Position numbers and translations under genes: made by a program. From SZUA-36 sp963749115 (GTDB taxonomy: Bacteria; Pseudomonadota; Gammaproteobacteria; Xanthomonadales; SZUA-36), in assembly GCA_963749115.1 (NCBI GenBank), contig CAVVLP010000017.1:106871-170870 (forward strand): a DNA stretch of 64,000 nucleotides. The letters run 5' to 3'. Shown in pieces: positions 10,428-19,122 of this stretch. Numbering within the stretch: position 1 is the stretch's first letter; every line of letters starts with the position of its first letter. The notes under the pieces are model-generated. The model was not told where the DNA came from, made no database searches, and was given only the letters and a program-made list of their open reading frames with translations.

Positions 10428-10871
10428 CTATTTGGTACCTGGCAGACAATCAAACTCCAGTGTAATCTGACGCCGGTAGATTTGCCCCGGCTTCAAAAGC
10501 GTACTGCGGAACCCGTCCATGTTGGGTGCATTGGGCACGTCCTGGAACTCAAGACAAAGACCCGCCGAACCACCATGCAGACAGTGCCCGGTGTTTTGCT
10601 CGTTGCATACCAGTTGAATTGATCGCCCCCGCAGCTGCGCAACACCCGAATCAATCCGGCCAGCGTAGCGCCCCACCGTTGCGCCCAGGTAAGCCTTGTC
10701 CCGAAGATATTCTTCATCAGCAGGATAACTCAACAGCACATCAACAAACTTGTCACCCACCGGCACCCGGATTGATTTAAGCGCGGCACCATAATTCAGC
10801 AGCTCAACTTCAAGGCCGTTTTGTATTGTAAGCGTTGTATTTTCAGGCTTTTGGCTGGTCTGCTCTGGCAT
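10428..10871 (-). CDS. Aldose 1-epimerase with a large internal in-frame deletion
   Basis: The ORF is 147 residues where galactose mutarotases have ~340. Residues 1-100 match the family N-terminus, including GATVGRYAGRI and the HCLHGG motif with the first catalytic His. The chain then jumps directly to the family C-terminus, GLCLEFQDVPNAPNMDGF and LKPGQIYRR. Some 180-190 central residues are missing, including the second catalytic His and the substrate Asp, while the C-terminal Glu (CLE) remains. The join at GGSAG is in frame, so the ORF stays open, but a working mutarotase is unlikely. It is divergent from a sugar porter with a LacI-type operator between them. A collapsed assembly is the alternative. 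Confidence 0.8.
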   Translation of the reverse strand: MPEQTSQKPENTTLTIQNGLEVELLNYGAALKSIRVPVGDKFVDVLLSYPADEEYLRDKAYLGATVGRYAGRIDSGVAQLRGRSIQLVCNEQNTGHCLHGGSAGLCLEFQDVPNAPNMDGFRSTLLKPGQIYRRQITLEFDCLPGTK

Positions 10872-10888
10872 TTTTTTATGCTTTGATA

Positions 10889-10902
10889 TGAAAGCGTTTA
10901 CA
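10889..10902. promoter_or_regulatory. LacI-family operator (cre-like box)
   Basis: TGAAAGCGTTTACA matches the TGWNANCGNTNWCA consensus of LacI/GalR-family operators at every fixed position. It lies 18 bp upstream of the aldose epimerase start and ~150 bp upstream of the divergent sugar porter, so one repressor could control both. No LacI-type gene lies in the window. Confidence 0.6.
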
Positions 10903-11053
10903 ACTTATCATATCATCCAATGGCTTGAAAACAGACTCAAAATAATTAGGATCACAGGCAACTCAAAAAGCATTCAGCAAAGCAAAAACTCCGTGCTGAA
11001 ACGTCCCGGACCGAAAGGGTATGCCGACCCGGCTAACAGGAGTGAGAAAAAGA

Positions 11054-12469
11054 ATGAACGATAAAGACACACTGTATGCAAATACAAATTTCGGCCTGGT
11101 CATACTGATCAGTTGCGTTGCCACCATTGGGGGATTCCTGTTTGGCTACGATAGCGGTGTGATTAACGGCACTGTTACCGGACTGCAGGCTGCATTCAAT
11201 TCTGACAGCATGGGCACCGGTTTCAACGTTGCATCAATGCTCCTGGGTTGTGCGGCTGGCGCATTTTTCGCGGGTCGACTTGCAGACCGTTGGGGCCGTC
11301 GAACCTTACTTATTCTATCTGCCATATTTTTTATCATCAGCGCGTGGGGCTCGGGTATCTCCGGGTCATCGATCGAGTTTATTTTTTACCGTGTGATTGG
11401 TGGGCTCGCGGTGGGTGCCGCCAGTGTGATGGCACCCGCCTATATCAGCGAGATCGCCCCGGCAGAGTACCGAGGCCGCCTGATTACCATTCAGCAGATC
11501 GCCATCATTTTTGGGCTGTTCAGTTCATTTGTAAGCAACTACCTGCTGGCAGATATTGCCGGTTCATCGACATCCGAATTCTGGTTGGGCTATCAGACCT
11601 GGCGCTGGATGTTCTGGATGGAATTGATACCGGCAGTCACGTTCCTGCTGGCGTTAACACTGATACCCGAGAGCCCACGCTACCTGGTTGTATCGGGTCA
11701 AATTGAGAAGGCCAAAGCGGTACTTTCTCGCTTATATGGCGCCGAAGCCGCAGCTATTAAGGTTGAAGAAATTGACGCTTCACTAGCCGCTGACCACCAT
11801 AAACCGAAATTAAGCGACCTGCTTGAGGGTCCGGGTGGAAAAATACGCAAAATCGCCTGGATCGGTATTGGACTTGCGGCATTTCAACAGCTTGTTGGCA
11901 TCAACGTCGTATTTTATTACGGCGCTGTATTATGGCAGGCCGTCGGGTTCTCCGAAGGTGACTCCCTGCTGATCAACGTTATTTCCGGTGCCCTAAGCAT
12001 TGCGGCCTGTGTGGTCGCCCTGAGCATTATCGACAAAGTTGGCCGCAAACCCATGGTTTTTTGGGGCTCAATTGGCATGGCTGTTACATTGTCATTGATG
12101 GCCTTTGCATTCTCAACCGCCACGGAAGTGAATGGTGAACTAAGCTTGTCCGACAACATGGGCATACTTGCCCTGATCGCGGCCAACGCGTACGTGATGA
12201 TTTTCAATGGCAGTTGGGGTCCCGTCATGTGGGTGATGCTGGGTGAAATGTTCCCGAACCAGATACGCGGTTCCGGACTTGCCGTTGCCGGCCTTTCACA
12301 ATGGATTACCAACTTCGCGATTACGATGACATTCCCGATTTTCCTTGCCTCTATCGGTTTATTGGGAGCTTATGGTATCTACGCAGTATTCGCGGTGATC
12401 TCGGCTATTTTCGTACATATGATGGTGCACGAAACCCGTGGTATCGAACTCGAGGACATGCAGGGATAA
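11054..12469 (+). CDS. MFS sugar porter (sugar:H+ symporter)
   Basis: The 471-residue protein has 12 predicted membrane helices. Sugar-porter signatures are GFLFGYDSGVINGT (helix 1), GRLADRWGRR (loop 2-3), RVIGGLAVGAASVMAPAYIS-type helix 4, PESPRYL after helix 6, QQLVGINVVFYYG (helix 7) and DKVGRKP (loop 8-9). I chose the ATG at 11054 over an in-frame upstream codon because AGGAGTGAG lies just before it and the translated upstream residues are atypical. It imports a monosaccharide, probably glucose released by GH3/GH30. The cre-like operator upstream suggests induction by sugar. Confidence 0.92.
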   Translation: MNDKDTLYANTNFGLVILISCVATIGGFLFGYDSGVINGTVTGLQAAFNSDSMGTGFNVASMLLGCAAGAFFAGRLADRWGRRTLLILSAIFFIISAWGSGISGSSIEFIFYRVIGGLAVGAASVMAPAYISEIAPAEYRGRLITIQQIAIIFGLFSSFVSNYLLADIAGSSTSEFWLGYQTWRWMFWMELIPAVTFLLALTLIPESPRYLVVSGQIEKAKAVLSRLYGAEAAAIKVEEIDASLAADHHKPKLSDLLEGPGGKIRKIAWIGIGLAAFQQLVGINVVFYYGAVLWQAVGFSEGDSLLINVISGALSIAACVVALSIIDKVGRKPMVFWGSIGMAVTLSLMAFAFSTATEVNGELSLSDNMGILALIAANAYVMIFNGSWGPVMWVMLGEMFPNQIRGSGLAVAGLSQWITNFAITMTFPIFLASIGLLGAYGIYAVFAVISAIFVHMMVHETRGIELEDMQG

Positions 12470-12530
12470 CCCCGGCAGCAGGCGGCCGTAAAATCTGGCC
12501 AGCCTGGCAAGGGGTATTCAATCGTTGCGG

Positions 12531-14689
12531 CTATTCGAAACTATTCTTAAACATGGGAATTTCGGCCATGATGCAGTTCAGGTTGGCGCTATCGGTGACT
12601 GGACCGACGCTCGTACCTGTTAGTGACGATTCACCGTTGGCGCTTGCGGTGTTGGTGAAAGTAGTCACGGAATTGCAAACTTGTACCTGGTTAAGCTGTG
12701 TAATATCACTACTGTCCAAAGTCACCGTAGCTGCCGGCTGCCAGGCCGCCGACCCCATAGTTATTGATACCGAGCGCGGTATCACTGAGTGATACATTGA
12801 CCAGGTTCACCGAACCAGTGTTGTTCAGGATGACACGGTATTGCGCCCCGCTGGGGAAATCGACCGTGGGTGCACTGCCGGCAGTATCGGCCGCGAACCA
12901 GGTGGTGCCGCCGTTTACACTGATCTGCTTGCTGATGGTCAGGGATGGAGGTGCCACACAATTCAGATTAGCATCATCGGTAACCGGGCCGAAGGCTTCA
13001 CCATCGCTGGCCGACTCACCCGATACGCTCGCGGTGTTACTGAAGGTGGTTGCCGAGTTACAGACCTGGGTCTGGCCCAACTGCGCAATATCACCACTAT
13101 CCAGGACTGCCGTGGCGCCGATTGCCAGGTTGCCAATCAGGTAATTATTAATACCGAGCGCCGGGTCGCTGACAGTAACATTGACCATGTCTACCGTACC
13201 GTTATTGTTCACGCTCAGTCGGTACTCCGCGCCGCTGGGATAATCGACCGTCGGTGCACTGCGGGGCGGTATCGGCATCGAACCAGTTGCTGCCGCCGTC
13301 CACGCTGATTTCCTTCTGGATGGTCAAAGACGGTGTCTCGCTCAGATCTTCAAACGGCGCGATACAACTTGGGCTGTTTGCTGCCAGACGGCCTTCGAGC
13401 AGGGTCTGCACGATGGGGTGAAAATCAGCGGTGCTGCCACAGCCACCAAGCAGGTGACAATAACTCATCGTGGTGCCGCTGCCCGCGACTGGACAGGAAG
13501 CGGACTCCGCTGAAACAGCCGTTAGAGGCCTCAAAGTTTGTGCATTCGTCCACAAAACCGCCTGAATTGTTGGACAGACAGTGGGTATGTGGCGAACCCA
13601 TGTTGTGGCCCAATTCATGGCCGATGATATTTCGAGGCGGCCGATGCCGACCAGCCGGTGCCGATGGCGTTGTAGCTGTAACTGCCCGAGGTTTGGCCGT
13701 TGTAGTGACTGCCGTTCCTGCAATACTGATTGATCCAGGCGATACCGGAAAAACTCCCGGAGCCGATGCTACGGCCACTGAGCATGGCGGCAAAATCCCG
13801 CACGATGCTGCCCTGGTTCACGCGCCAGTACTCGCCGAATTCGTGTCAGGGCCGCGACACGGTCACTGCCATCGAGGCTATATGGATCCGGGCCGATACG
13901 CAGGAACACGTCACCGATCAGCAGGCGTGTGTTGACATCCCGTTCGTACATGACATTCATGGACAGGAACAGGTCTTCGATCCAGGTGGTTGCAGTGGCG
14001 GTGTTATTACCTTTACCCGCCATCCATTCCGTATCCGTATCCACGGCAATGTCGGCTTGCCAGGTGATCGCGGGACTGCCATATGCGACGCTCTGGCTGG
14101 GTAGCATGTCATCATCAAGGAAAGCGACAGCATCGAGTGGTTGTTCATCCAACTCGGTACCGCAGGTAATGGTTCCATCTTCGGGGGAGTCTAACTGGCA
14201 CGAAATTAACCGCTGCGTCCAGGTTTCCGTCGATTTCGACCTCACCGCCGCCCTTAATTGCGTAGCCCGACACGGCGCCGGTATCCGGATTCACGGCCAG
14301 GCCCACCGTGGTAGTTGTGTTCGTGGCAAGGAAGAAATGCCGTCAGTGTTGGGTCAATACGGGAAGTGCCAAGATCACTGACGACCAGTATCCGTGCATC
14401 ACGTGCGTAGACGTTGATACGTTCGAATTCCAGCGGTTCCTTCTCGTTTTCGGTGAAACTGTCGATGCTTGGCAACTTGAGTACCGTGCCCGGCCGGGCA
14501 CGCTATCAGTCCACTTATCTCGTTGCCATGGAATACCACAGCGCCTGGCTCGATGGTGCGGCGCTCGGGTTGGTCAACTTGCTGGAAAAAGTCAGGCTGC
14601 TTCGGCTTGCGTTGAAGGTCAAATTCCTCCTGTGCAAATAAGCCGCTGCTGAAAAAAAATACGATCGCGAAAAATGAAATCCGTTTCAT
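12531..14689 (-). pseudogene. Secreted M12-type metalloprotease with two C-terminal repeat domains, eight frameshifts
   Basis: No single frame covers this gene, but joining frames at eight points gives ~716 residues: a signal peptide (MKRISFFAIVFFFSSG), a propeptide-like region with CQLDSPEDGTITCG, a reprolysin-like catalytic domain, and two ~128-residue repeats. HELGHNMGSPHTHC (codons near 13619-13575) is the metzincin HExxHxxGxxH zinc motif, followed by the Met-turn in GTTMSYCH. All eight breaks (near 14502, 14337, 14204, 13844, 13631, 13499, 13263, 12734) are one extra base. The density is far above that of the neighbours, so this may be a real pseudogene or a poorly covered stretch. If intact it would be a secreted endopeptidase. 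Confidence 0.75.
12556..13333 (-). repeat. Two tandem ~385 bp repeats encoding DUF11-like adhesion domains
   Basis: Unit 1 (13333-12949) and unit 2 (12948-~12556) both begin PSLTI.K.ISV.GG..WF and run through SAPTVD.PSGA.YR, ALGINNY, QVCNS.TTF.NTAS and FGPVTD-type endings. They are diverged at the DNA level but align without gaps apart from inserted bases. This is a DUF11/Ig-like stalk module in the C-terminal half of the metalloprotease. Confidence 0.7.
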
Positions 14690-14713
14690 TAGAATCACCC
14701 TTTTAATTAAAAA

Positions 14714-14792
14714 CCCCGATGTAATCCTACGGGGGACGACTCCCCTAGCCGTCCATGCTCCTATTTAACCTGTTACTCAGTGTTCAAGTCAA
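14714..14792 (-). promoter_or_regulatory. Promoter and hairpin leader of the metalloprotease gene
   Basis: On the minus strand a -35 TTGACT (14792-14787) and -10 TTAAAT (14768-14763) are 18 bp apart. The leader that follows can form hairpin 1 (14748-14727, arms around GGGG/CCCC) or hairpin 2 (14734-14714, CCCCG/CGGGG) followed by TTTTTAATT. The two share the same CCCCG, so they exclude each other, as in an attenuator. Confidence 0.45.
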
Positions 14793-14865
14793 TGTTTTAT
14801 CGAAAGAATATTAAAAATAGGTACGGATCCAGAGTAAACTGCCGCTTCACATGCCCGTGACTCAT

Positions 14866-15012
14866 TTACCAATTATTGTGCAAAGGTACAACCACCCGAA
14901 TGCCATGTTCGGCTGCCATTGCCAGGGCGCCATGTCCATGGACTTGAAGACCTCTTCATTGAACACGCCGGGCGCTTTGACCCAGGTGATGAAATCTTTT
15001 GGAAAGTTACTG
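14866..15012 (-). pseudogene. Remnant of a GH5-like glycoside hydrolase
   Basis: One frame reads SNFPKDFITWVKAPGVFNEE and continues VFKSMD; after a frame break it continues ALAMAAEHGIRVVVPLHNNW and stops. The second half is the beta-strand motif of GH5-type barrels (A-L-x-x-A-x-x-H-G-I-R-V-I-x-x-L-x-N-N-W). Unlike the other breaks in the window, this one needs a base added, and no downstream part exists, so it is a true fragment. It fills part of the 536 bp gap between the protease and GH3. Confidence 0.45.
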
Positions 15013-15225
15013 TTGCATCGGTAATGGAGCAGGCTCGAAAGTCGGGTTGCACATTGACATGGATTTCATCGGGGTCTCAACCAATCAAAACTTCATAGTT
15101 ATGCAGGTCGCGACGTGGAGCCGCCATGGACAAACAGCCTGTTCCATATAAGCCAGTCTAAAGTATACTCTTTGGAAATAGTCATCATTCTGTACCCCAC
15201 CAGGTTAAATACCCTAGAAATTAAA

Positions 15226-17778
15226 ATGATTGAAGCTGTTAAATTAATGTGCGTTGCACTAGCCATCAGCCTGCTCACAGTGGCCTGCCAGCCCGAAACT
15301 CGAAACCAGTCATCCGAGGTATCCATGAAACAGGAATCTACTCCTGCCATACAAGTCGAGGCGGCCACAAAACTGATTAACCCGGACAACTGGCCACTGC
15401 AGCAAGCCATGATGGAAAGGGATGCCGCAATGGAAAAACGCATTGTTGACCTGATGGCAAAAATGACACTGGAGGAAAAGGTCGGACAATTGATACAGCC
15501 GGATATCAATGACGTAACACCCGAACAGGTTCGCCAATTCAACCTGGGCTCAATCCTCAACGGCGGCGGATCTGCGCCGGATAAAAACCTGCGTAATACA
15601 CCCGATTCATGGCTGGCGTTGGCCGATAAGTTCTGGGAAGCCTCAACAGACATCTCCGATGGCGGTGTTGGTATTCCGGTGATCTGGGGAACCGACGCTG
15701 TTCATGGTCACAACAATATCGTTGGCGCAACCTTGTTTCCACATAACATAGGATTGGGTGCCGCCAATGATCCTGACCTGATGTATGAGATCGGAAGGGT
15801 TACGGCACTGGAGATACTAACCACCGGACTGGACTGGACCTTCGCGCCCACCATTGCGGTGGTGCGAAATGACCGCTGGGGACGTACTTACGAAGGTTAT
15901 TCGGAAGATCCCCGGATTGTAGCCGCGTATGCTCCGCGGTTTGTCGAGGGGCTCCAGGGCAGATTTGGTACCGATGAGTTTCTGAATGAAGACCGCGTCA
16001 TTGCCACGGCCAAACACTTCGTTGGTGATGGTGGCACCAAAAATGGAAAGGACCAGGGTGACAATCAGTCGACTGAAGAGGAATTACGCGATATTCACGC
16101 TGCCGGCTACCCGCCTGCCATCGCGGCAGGTGCGCAGACCGTCATGGCTTCCTACAATAGTTTTCATGGCGAAAAAATGCATGGCATGAAGTCAATGCTC
16201 ACAGATGTACTGGTCGGTCGCATGGGCTTTGATGGCTTCGTTGTCGGCGACTGGAATGGCCATGGCCAGGTCAAAGGTTGCAACAATAAGTCCTGTCCAG
16301 AATCGTTCAATGCCGGACTGGATATGTTCATGGTGCCTAAGGATTGGAAAGCGCTTTACCTCAATACCATTGAGCAGGTGAAATCTGGCATCATTTCACA
16401 ACAACGCCTGGATCAGGCGGTTGCACGAATTCTGCGGGTGAAGATGCGTGCCGGTATCTTTGATTCGCCCAAGCCGTCTGATCGAAAGCATGCGGGTAAC
16501 TGGGAACTGCTGGCAGCGCCCGGGCACAGGGCGATAGCGCGCGAAGCCGTGCGTAAATCACTGGTGCTATTGAAAAATGAAAACGCGCTTTTGCCCCTGT
16601 CCGCCAATGCCAATGTGCTGGTGGCAGGTGAGGCGGCCAACAATATTGGCAAACAAAGCGGTGGCTGGTCACTGTCCTGGCAGGGAACCGGTAATACCAA
16701 CGAAGACTTCCCAAATGCGACATCCATTTTTGGTGGCATACAGGAAGCACTTGAAAGCAACGGCGGTAGCGCCGTGTTCAGTGAAAATGGTGACTTCACG
16801 ATCAGGCCGGATGTCGCGATCGTCGTGTTCGGGGAGGATCCATACGCTGAAGGCGTAGGTGATCGTGCAAACGTCGACTATGCCCCTGACGATGGTTTGG
16901 AACTTCTGAGAAAGTTCAAAGCAGCAGGCATTCCAACCGTCAGTGTTTTCATTTCCGGCAGGCCGCTGTGGGTTAACCCGGAGTTGAACGTGTCCGATGC
17001 ATTTGTTGCCGCCTGGTTGCCCGGTTCGGAAGGTGGTGGAATTGCCGACGTATTGATCACCGGTACCGATCACAAACCCCGTTTTGATTTCACCGGAAGG
17101 CTCTCTTTCTCCTGGCCTGCCACTGCCGCACAGGCTGAGGTCAATATCGGCGATGACGACTACCATCCGTTGTTTGCCTATGGCTATGGATTGAGCTATG
17201 CGCAGAGCGTCTCGGTGGCAAGGCTTTCAGAAGAGCCTGGCCTTTCCGGTATGGACGTAGACAACAGCGTTGAACTTGTCGCACGCGGAAAAACGACCGG
17301 TGCCTGGCGCTTGAACTTAAGGGATGCAGACGGCGGAACCGACATCGCGGATATTCGCGGTACAAGTCCCGCGGGCCAGCTCGAAGTGGTACCGGCAGAC
17401 AATCAAATTCAGGAAGACACTTTCATTGCAAGCTGGAACGGGGCAGCCAGCCTGGTCATCGAAGGACCGGCTGCAAACTTCCAACAGCAGGTCGATGAAG
17501 ACCAGGTACTTGAGATTATCTACAGGGTCATATCGGCCAATGTAAGCAGAGCAAGCCTGGCGATGGGCCAGGGAGCGTTTGATGTGACGGCCAGGTTAAA
17601 TGCGGAAGCCACAACAGGTTGGCAAACCTCACGCACAAGGCTTTCCTGCTTTGTTGAAAAGGGAGCGCAGATGGACTCGATAACCGAGCCTTTGATTGTT
17701 GCAGCAGAAGGTCTATTGAAGCTGCAAATTGCATCAGTAAAACTGACCACATTTGACGGTGTGGCCAACTGCGATTGA
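15226..17778 (+). CDS. GH3 exo-beta-glucosidase (ExoP-like), lipoprotein
   Basis: I chose the ATG at 15226 because it begins a lipoprotein leader (LLTVAC, lipid-bearing Cys21); an in-frame ATG at 15115 only adds a non-signal tail. The 850-residue protein has the GH3 N-domain with IPVIWGTDAVHG (~150), RWGRTYEGYSEDP (~218) and KHFVGDGGT (~263). FVVGDWNGH holds the predicted nucleophile Asp342. The second GH3 domain follows (~445-700), and then a C-terminal beta domain as in marine ExoP-type enzymes. It releases glucose from beta-1,3/1,4-glucans or oligosaccharides at the outer membrane or in the periplasm. With GH30 and the sugar porter it makes a small beta-glucan utilisation set. Confidence 0.9.
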   Translation: MIEAVKLMCVALAISLLTVACQPETRNQSSEVSMKQESTPAIQVEAATKLINPDNWPLQQAMMERDAAMEKRIVDLMAKMTLEEKVGQLIQPDINDVTPEQVRQFNLGSILNGGGSAPDKNLRNTPDSWLALADKFWEASTDISDGGVGIPVIWGTDAVHGHNNIVGATLFPHNIGLGAANDPDLMYEIGRVTALEILTTGLDWTFAPTIAVVRNDRWGRTYEGYSEDPRIVAAYAPRFVEGLQGRFGTDEFLNEDRVIATAKHFVGDGGTKNGKDQGDNQSTEEELRDIHAAGYPPAIAAGAQTVMASYNSFHGEKMHGMKSMLTDVLVGRMGFDGFVVGDWNGHGQVKGCNNKSCPESFNAGLDMFMVPKDWKALYLNTIEQVKSGIISQQRLDQAVARILRVKMRAGIFDSPKPSDRKHAGNWELLAAPGHRAIAREAVRKSLVLLKNENALLPLSANANVLVAGEAANNIGKQSGGWSLSWQGTGNTNEDFPNATSIFGGIQEALESNGGSAVFSENGDFTIRPDVAIVVFGEDPYAEGVGDRANVDYAPDDGLELLRKFKAAGIPTVSVFISGRPLWVNPELNVSDAFVAAWLPGSEGGGIADVLITGTDHKPRFDFTGRLSFSWPATAAQAEVNIGDDDYHPLFAYGYGLSYAQSVSVARLSEEPGLSGMDVDNSVELVARGKTTGAWRLNLRDADGGTDIADIRGTSPAGQLEVVPADNQIQEDTFIASWNGAASLVIEGPAANFQQQVDEDQVLEIIYRVISANVSRASLAMGQGAFDVTARLNAEATTGWQTSRTRLSCFVEKGAQMDSITEPLIVAAEGLLKLQIASVKLTTFDGVANCD

Positions 17779-17785
17779 TCAGCCA

Positions 17786-17802
17786 GGCTTGATTCTCAAG
17801 CC
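17786..17802 (+). terminator. Possible weak terminator after GH3
   Basis: GGCTTGA and TCAAGCC form a 7 bp hairpin with a TTC loop, 8 bp after the GH3 stop. It has no T-run after it, so rho-independent action is doubtful. The rest of 17779-17940 shows no convincing gene. Confidence 0.3.
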
Positions 17803-17958
17803 ATTGAATCCGTCAGTGCCGCTGAAGCCGGTGACGTTTCAGAAAGCACCCCCGCGCCTTGGACTTCTACCCTTGTACCAGGTGCGATAAGCGGACCATT
17901 CTCCTTGCTGTGACCACTAGGTTGCGAACGTGTTTTCTTATTTAAATGTTAATATTAC

Positions 17959-17994
17959 TTTACATTATGTATACTATTATGTACTATATGTACA
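17959..17994 (+). promoter_or_regulatory. Promoter with palindromic operator for the membrane-protein/XRE pair
   Basis: TTTACA (17959-17964) and TACTAT (17982-17987) are 17 bp apart, a good sigma-70 promoter. The palindrome TGTAC-TATAT-GTACA (17980-17994) lies over the -10 box, where a bound repressor would block RNA polymerase. The XRE regulator encoded downstream is the obvious candidate. The surrounding 60 bp is very AT-rich compared with the flanks. Confidence 0.5.
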
Positions 17995-18020
17995 ACATAA
18001 CTAACATGTAAGGTGTAAAT

Positions 18021-18461
18021 ATGAAATCACTCAACGTATCTTTTGAAGAAAAAAGCATCTGGGTTTCACTGGCTATCATCACTTTTGTTTTTGCAGGCTA
18101 TTTTTCGCAGGTTTATGAAGGGCTGATGAGTGGCACGCTTAATAAGGTTGCCGTATTCGGTCTGTTTTTTGGCGCAGTCGTTTCAATCATCGTATTGGAG
18201 ATTGCCTTGCATATCGTGATTGCCATTCTGAATGTGAAAGACGCCAATCAACCCAATGACGAAAGAGACCGCCTGTTTTCAATGAGGGCCGGCAATATTT
18301 CGGGATGGGTTCTGGGGTTCGGTGTTTTGATTATCGCGGCGCAAACTTTCATGCGCGAGCTGGATTCCCTTTGGGTGGCCAACCTGTTGCTATTCGCCGT
18401 CTTCGTCTCGCAGGTGGTGAGCTACGCACTACAGATATTCTACTATCGGCGTGGATACTGA
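18021..18461 (+). CDS. Small four-helix membrane protein, partner of an XRE regulator
   Basis: The 146-residue protein has four predicted membrane helices (~15-33, ~43-70, ~93-110, ~118-140) and a cytoplasmic loop NQPNDERDRLF between helices 2 and 3. I recognise the general type: a short membrane protein encoded just before a small YozG/XRE regulator, often annotated DUF2178-like. Its role is unknown. AAGGTG lies 6-8 nt upstream of the ATG. It is co-transcribed with the regulator, whose ATG lies 1 nt beyond this stop. Confidence 0.75.
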   Translation: MKSLNVSFEEKSIWVSLAIITFVFAGYFSQVYEGLMSGTLNKVAVFGLFFGAVVSIIVLEIALHIVIAILNVKDANQPNDERDRLFSMRAGNISGWVLGFGVLIIAAQTFMRELDSLWVANLLLFAVFVSQVVSYALQIFYYRRGY

Positions 18462-18462
18462 A

Positions 18463-18678
18463 ATGAAACCCGCCATCAGTAACAACATCAGGAAACTGCG
18501 GTTTGACCATGACGAAATGACCCAACAGGCGCTGGCCGAAGCAGTTGGCGTCACCCGGCAAACCATCATCGCCATTGAGAAAGGCAAGTACTCACCTTCG
18601 CTTGAGGTCGCTTTCAAAATTGCAGACACATTTTCGGTAACGCTGGACCAAGTGTTTCAATACCAGGGTAGTAAGTGA
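18463..18678 (+). CDS. Small XRE-family transcriptional regulator (YozG type)
   Basis: The 71-residue protein is almost only a Cro/CI helix-turn-helix: NIRKLRFDHDEMTQQALAEA, then VGVTRQTIIAIEKGKYSPSL and a short helix. This size and sequence fit the YozG/YgzD group that pairs with small membrane proteins. The start is ATG 18463, 1 nt after the upstream stop; an in-frame GTG at 18451 would overlap that gene. It is a likely autorepressor acting on the TGTAC palindrome at 17980-17994. This is inferred from position only. Confidence 0.88.
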   Translation: MKPAISNNIRKLRFDHDEMTQQALAEAVGVTRQTIIAIEKGKYSPSLEVAFKIADTFSVTLDQVFQYQGSK

Positions 18679-18784
18679 AGCCAGATGGGGTAGTTCTTGT
18701 AGGATTCACACCCCCTCAAGATTAGCAGCAATAAAACTCTGAGGTTTGATGACGAAAAGGTTGCACTCTTTGGGGTTGGAGGGC

Positions 18785-18890
18785 GCTGGGATGTGTATTG
18801 TCTTACCTGGACGCGCTCAAGCACATCCCTGTGGCGCTCATACTCGACTCCTGTCTCGTAAGGTCCAGGTAAGACAATACACACCCCAGC
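18785..18890. repeat. Two-headed hairpin element, copy A
   Basis: Arms 18785-18812 and 18863-18890 are 28 nt each, with one mismatch, and enclose a 50 nt loop. Read on the minus strand the loop matches copy B closely and holds GAC-AGGA-GTC and CACA-GGGA-TGTG mini-hairpins. The arms end in GGAC/GTCC next to the loop. It lies between the convergent XRE and edd genes, inside a 536 bp gap (18679-19214) without coding signs. Confidence 0.85.
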
Positions 18891-19029
18891 TTAGTATCAA
18901 ACGACGTGCATCTCTCAGAGGTTGTTACTCCAAACAGTTGCAAAAAGCATAGGCTTATCAAGTTCAGAATCACCCCTCTGTTACCTATCAGAAACCATTG
19001 ACCCCTGCATTCGCACAAAGCCGAGGATG

Positions 19030-19122
19030 TGCAGTAGCTTCCTTCAGGACCGTATGAGGCAGGATGCCGAATCCGAGCGACACAGGGATGTGCTTGAGCG
19101 CGTCCTGAAGGAAGCTACTGCA
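19030..19122. repeat. Two-headed hairpin element, copy B
   Basis: Perfect 21 nt arms (19030-19050, 19102-19122) enclose a 51 nt loop on the plus strand. The loop holds GGCA-GGA-TGCC and CACA-GGGA-TGTG mini-hairpins. The arm sequence differs from copy A except for the loop-proximal GGAC/GTCC. It lies in inverse orientation to copy A, 139 bp away, and ends 93 bp from the edd stop. Confidence 0.85.

Noticed and set aside
17779..17940. Open frames on both strands after GH3
   Set aside because: Both are short, lack starts and match no recognisable family, so they are left as non-coding.
18785..19122. Hairpins A and B considered as simple intrinsic terminators
   Set aside because: Stems of 21-28 bp, a structured conserved 50 nt loop and no T-run do not fit that class, although a terminator-like role is still possible.
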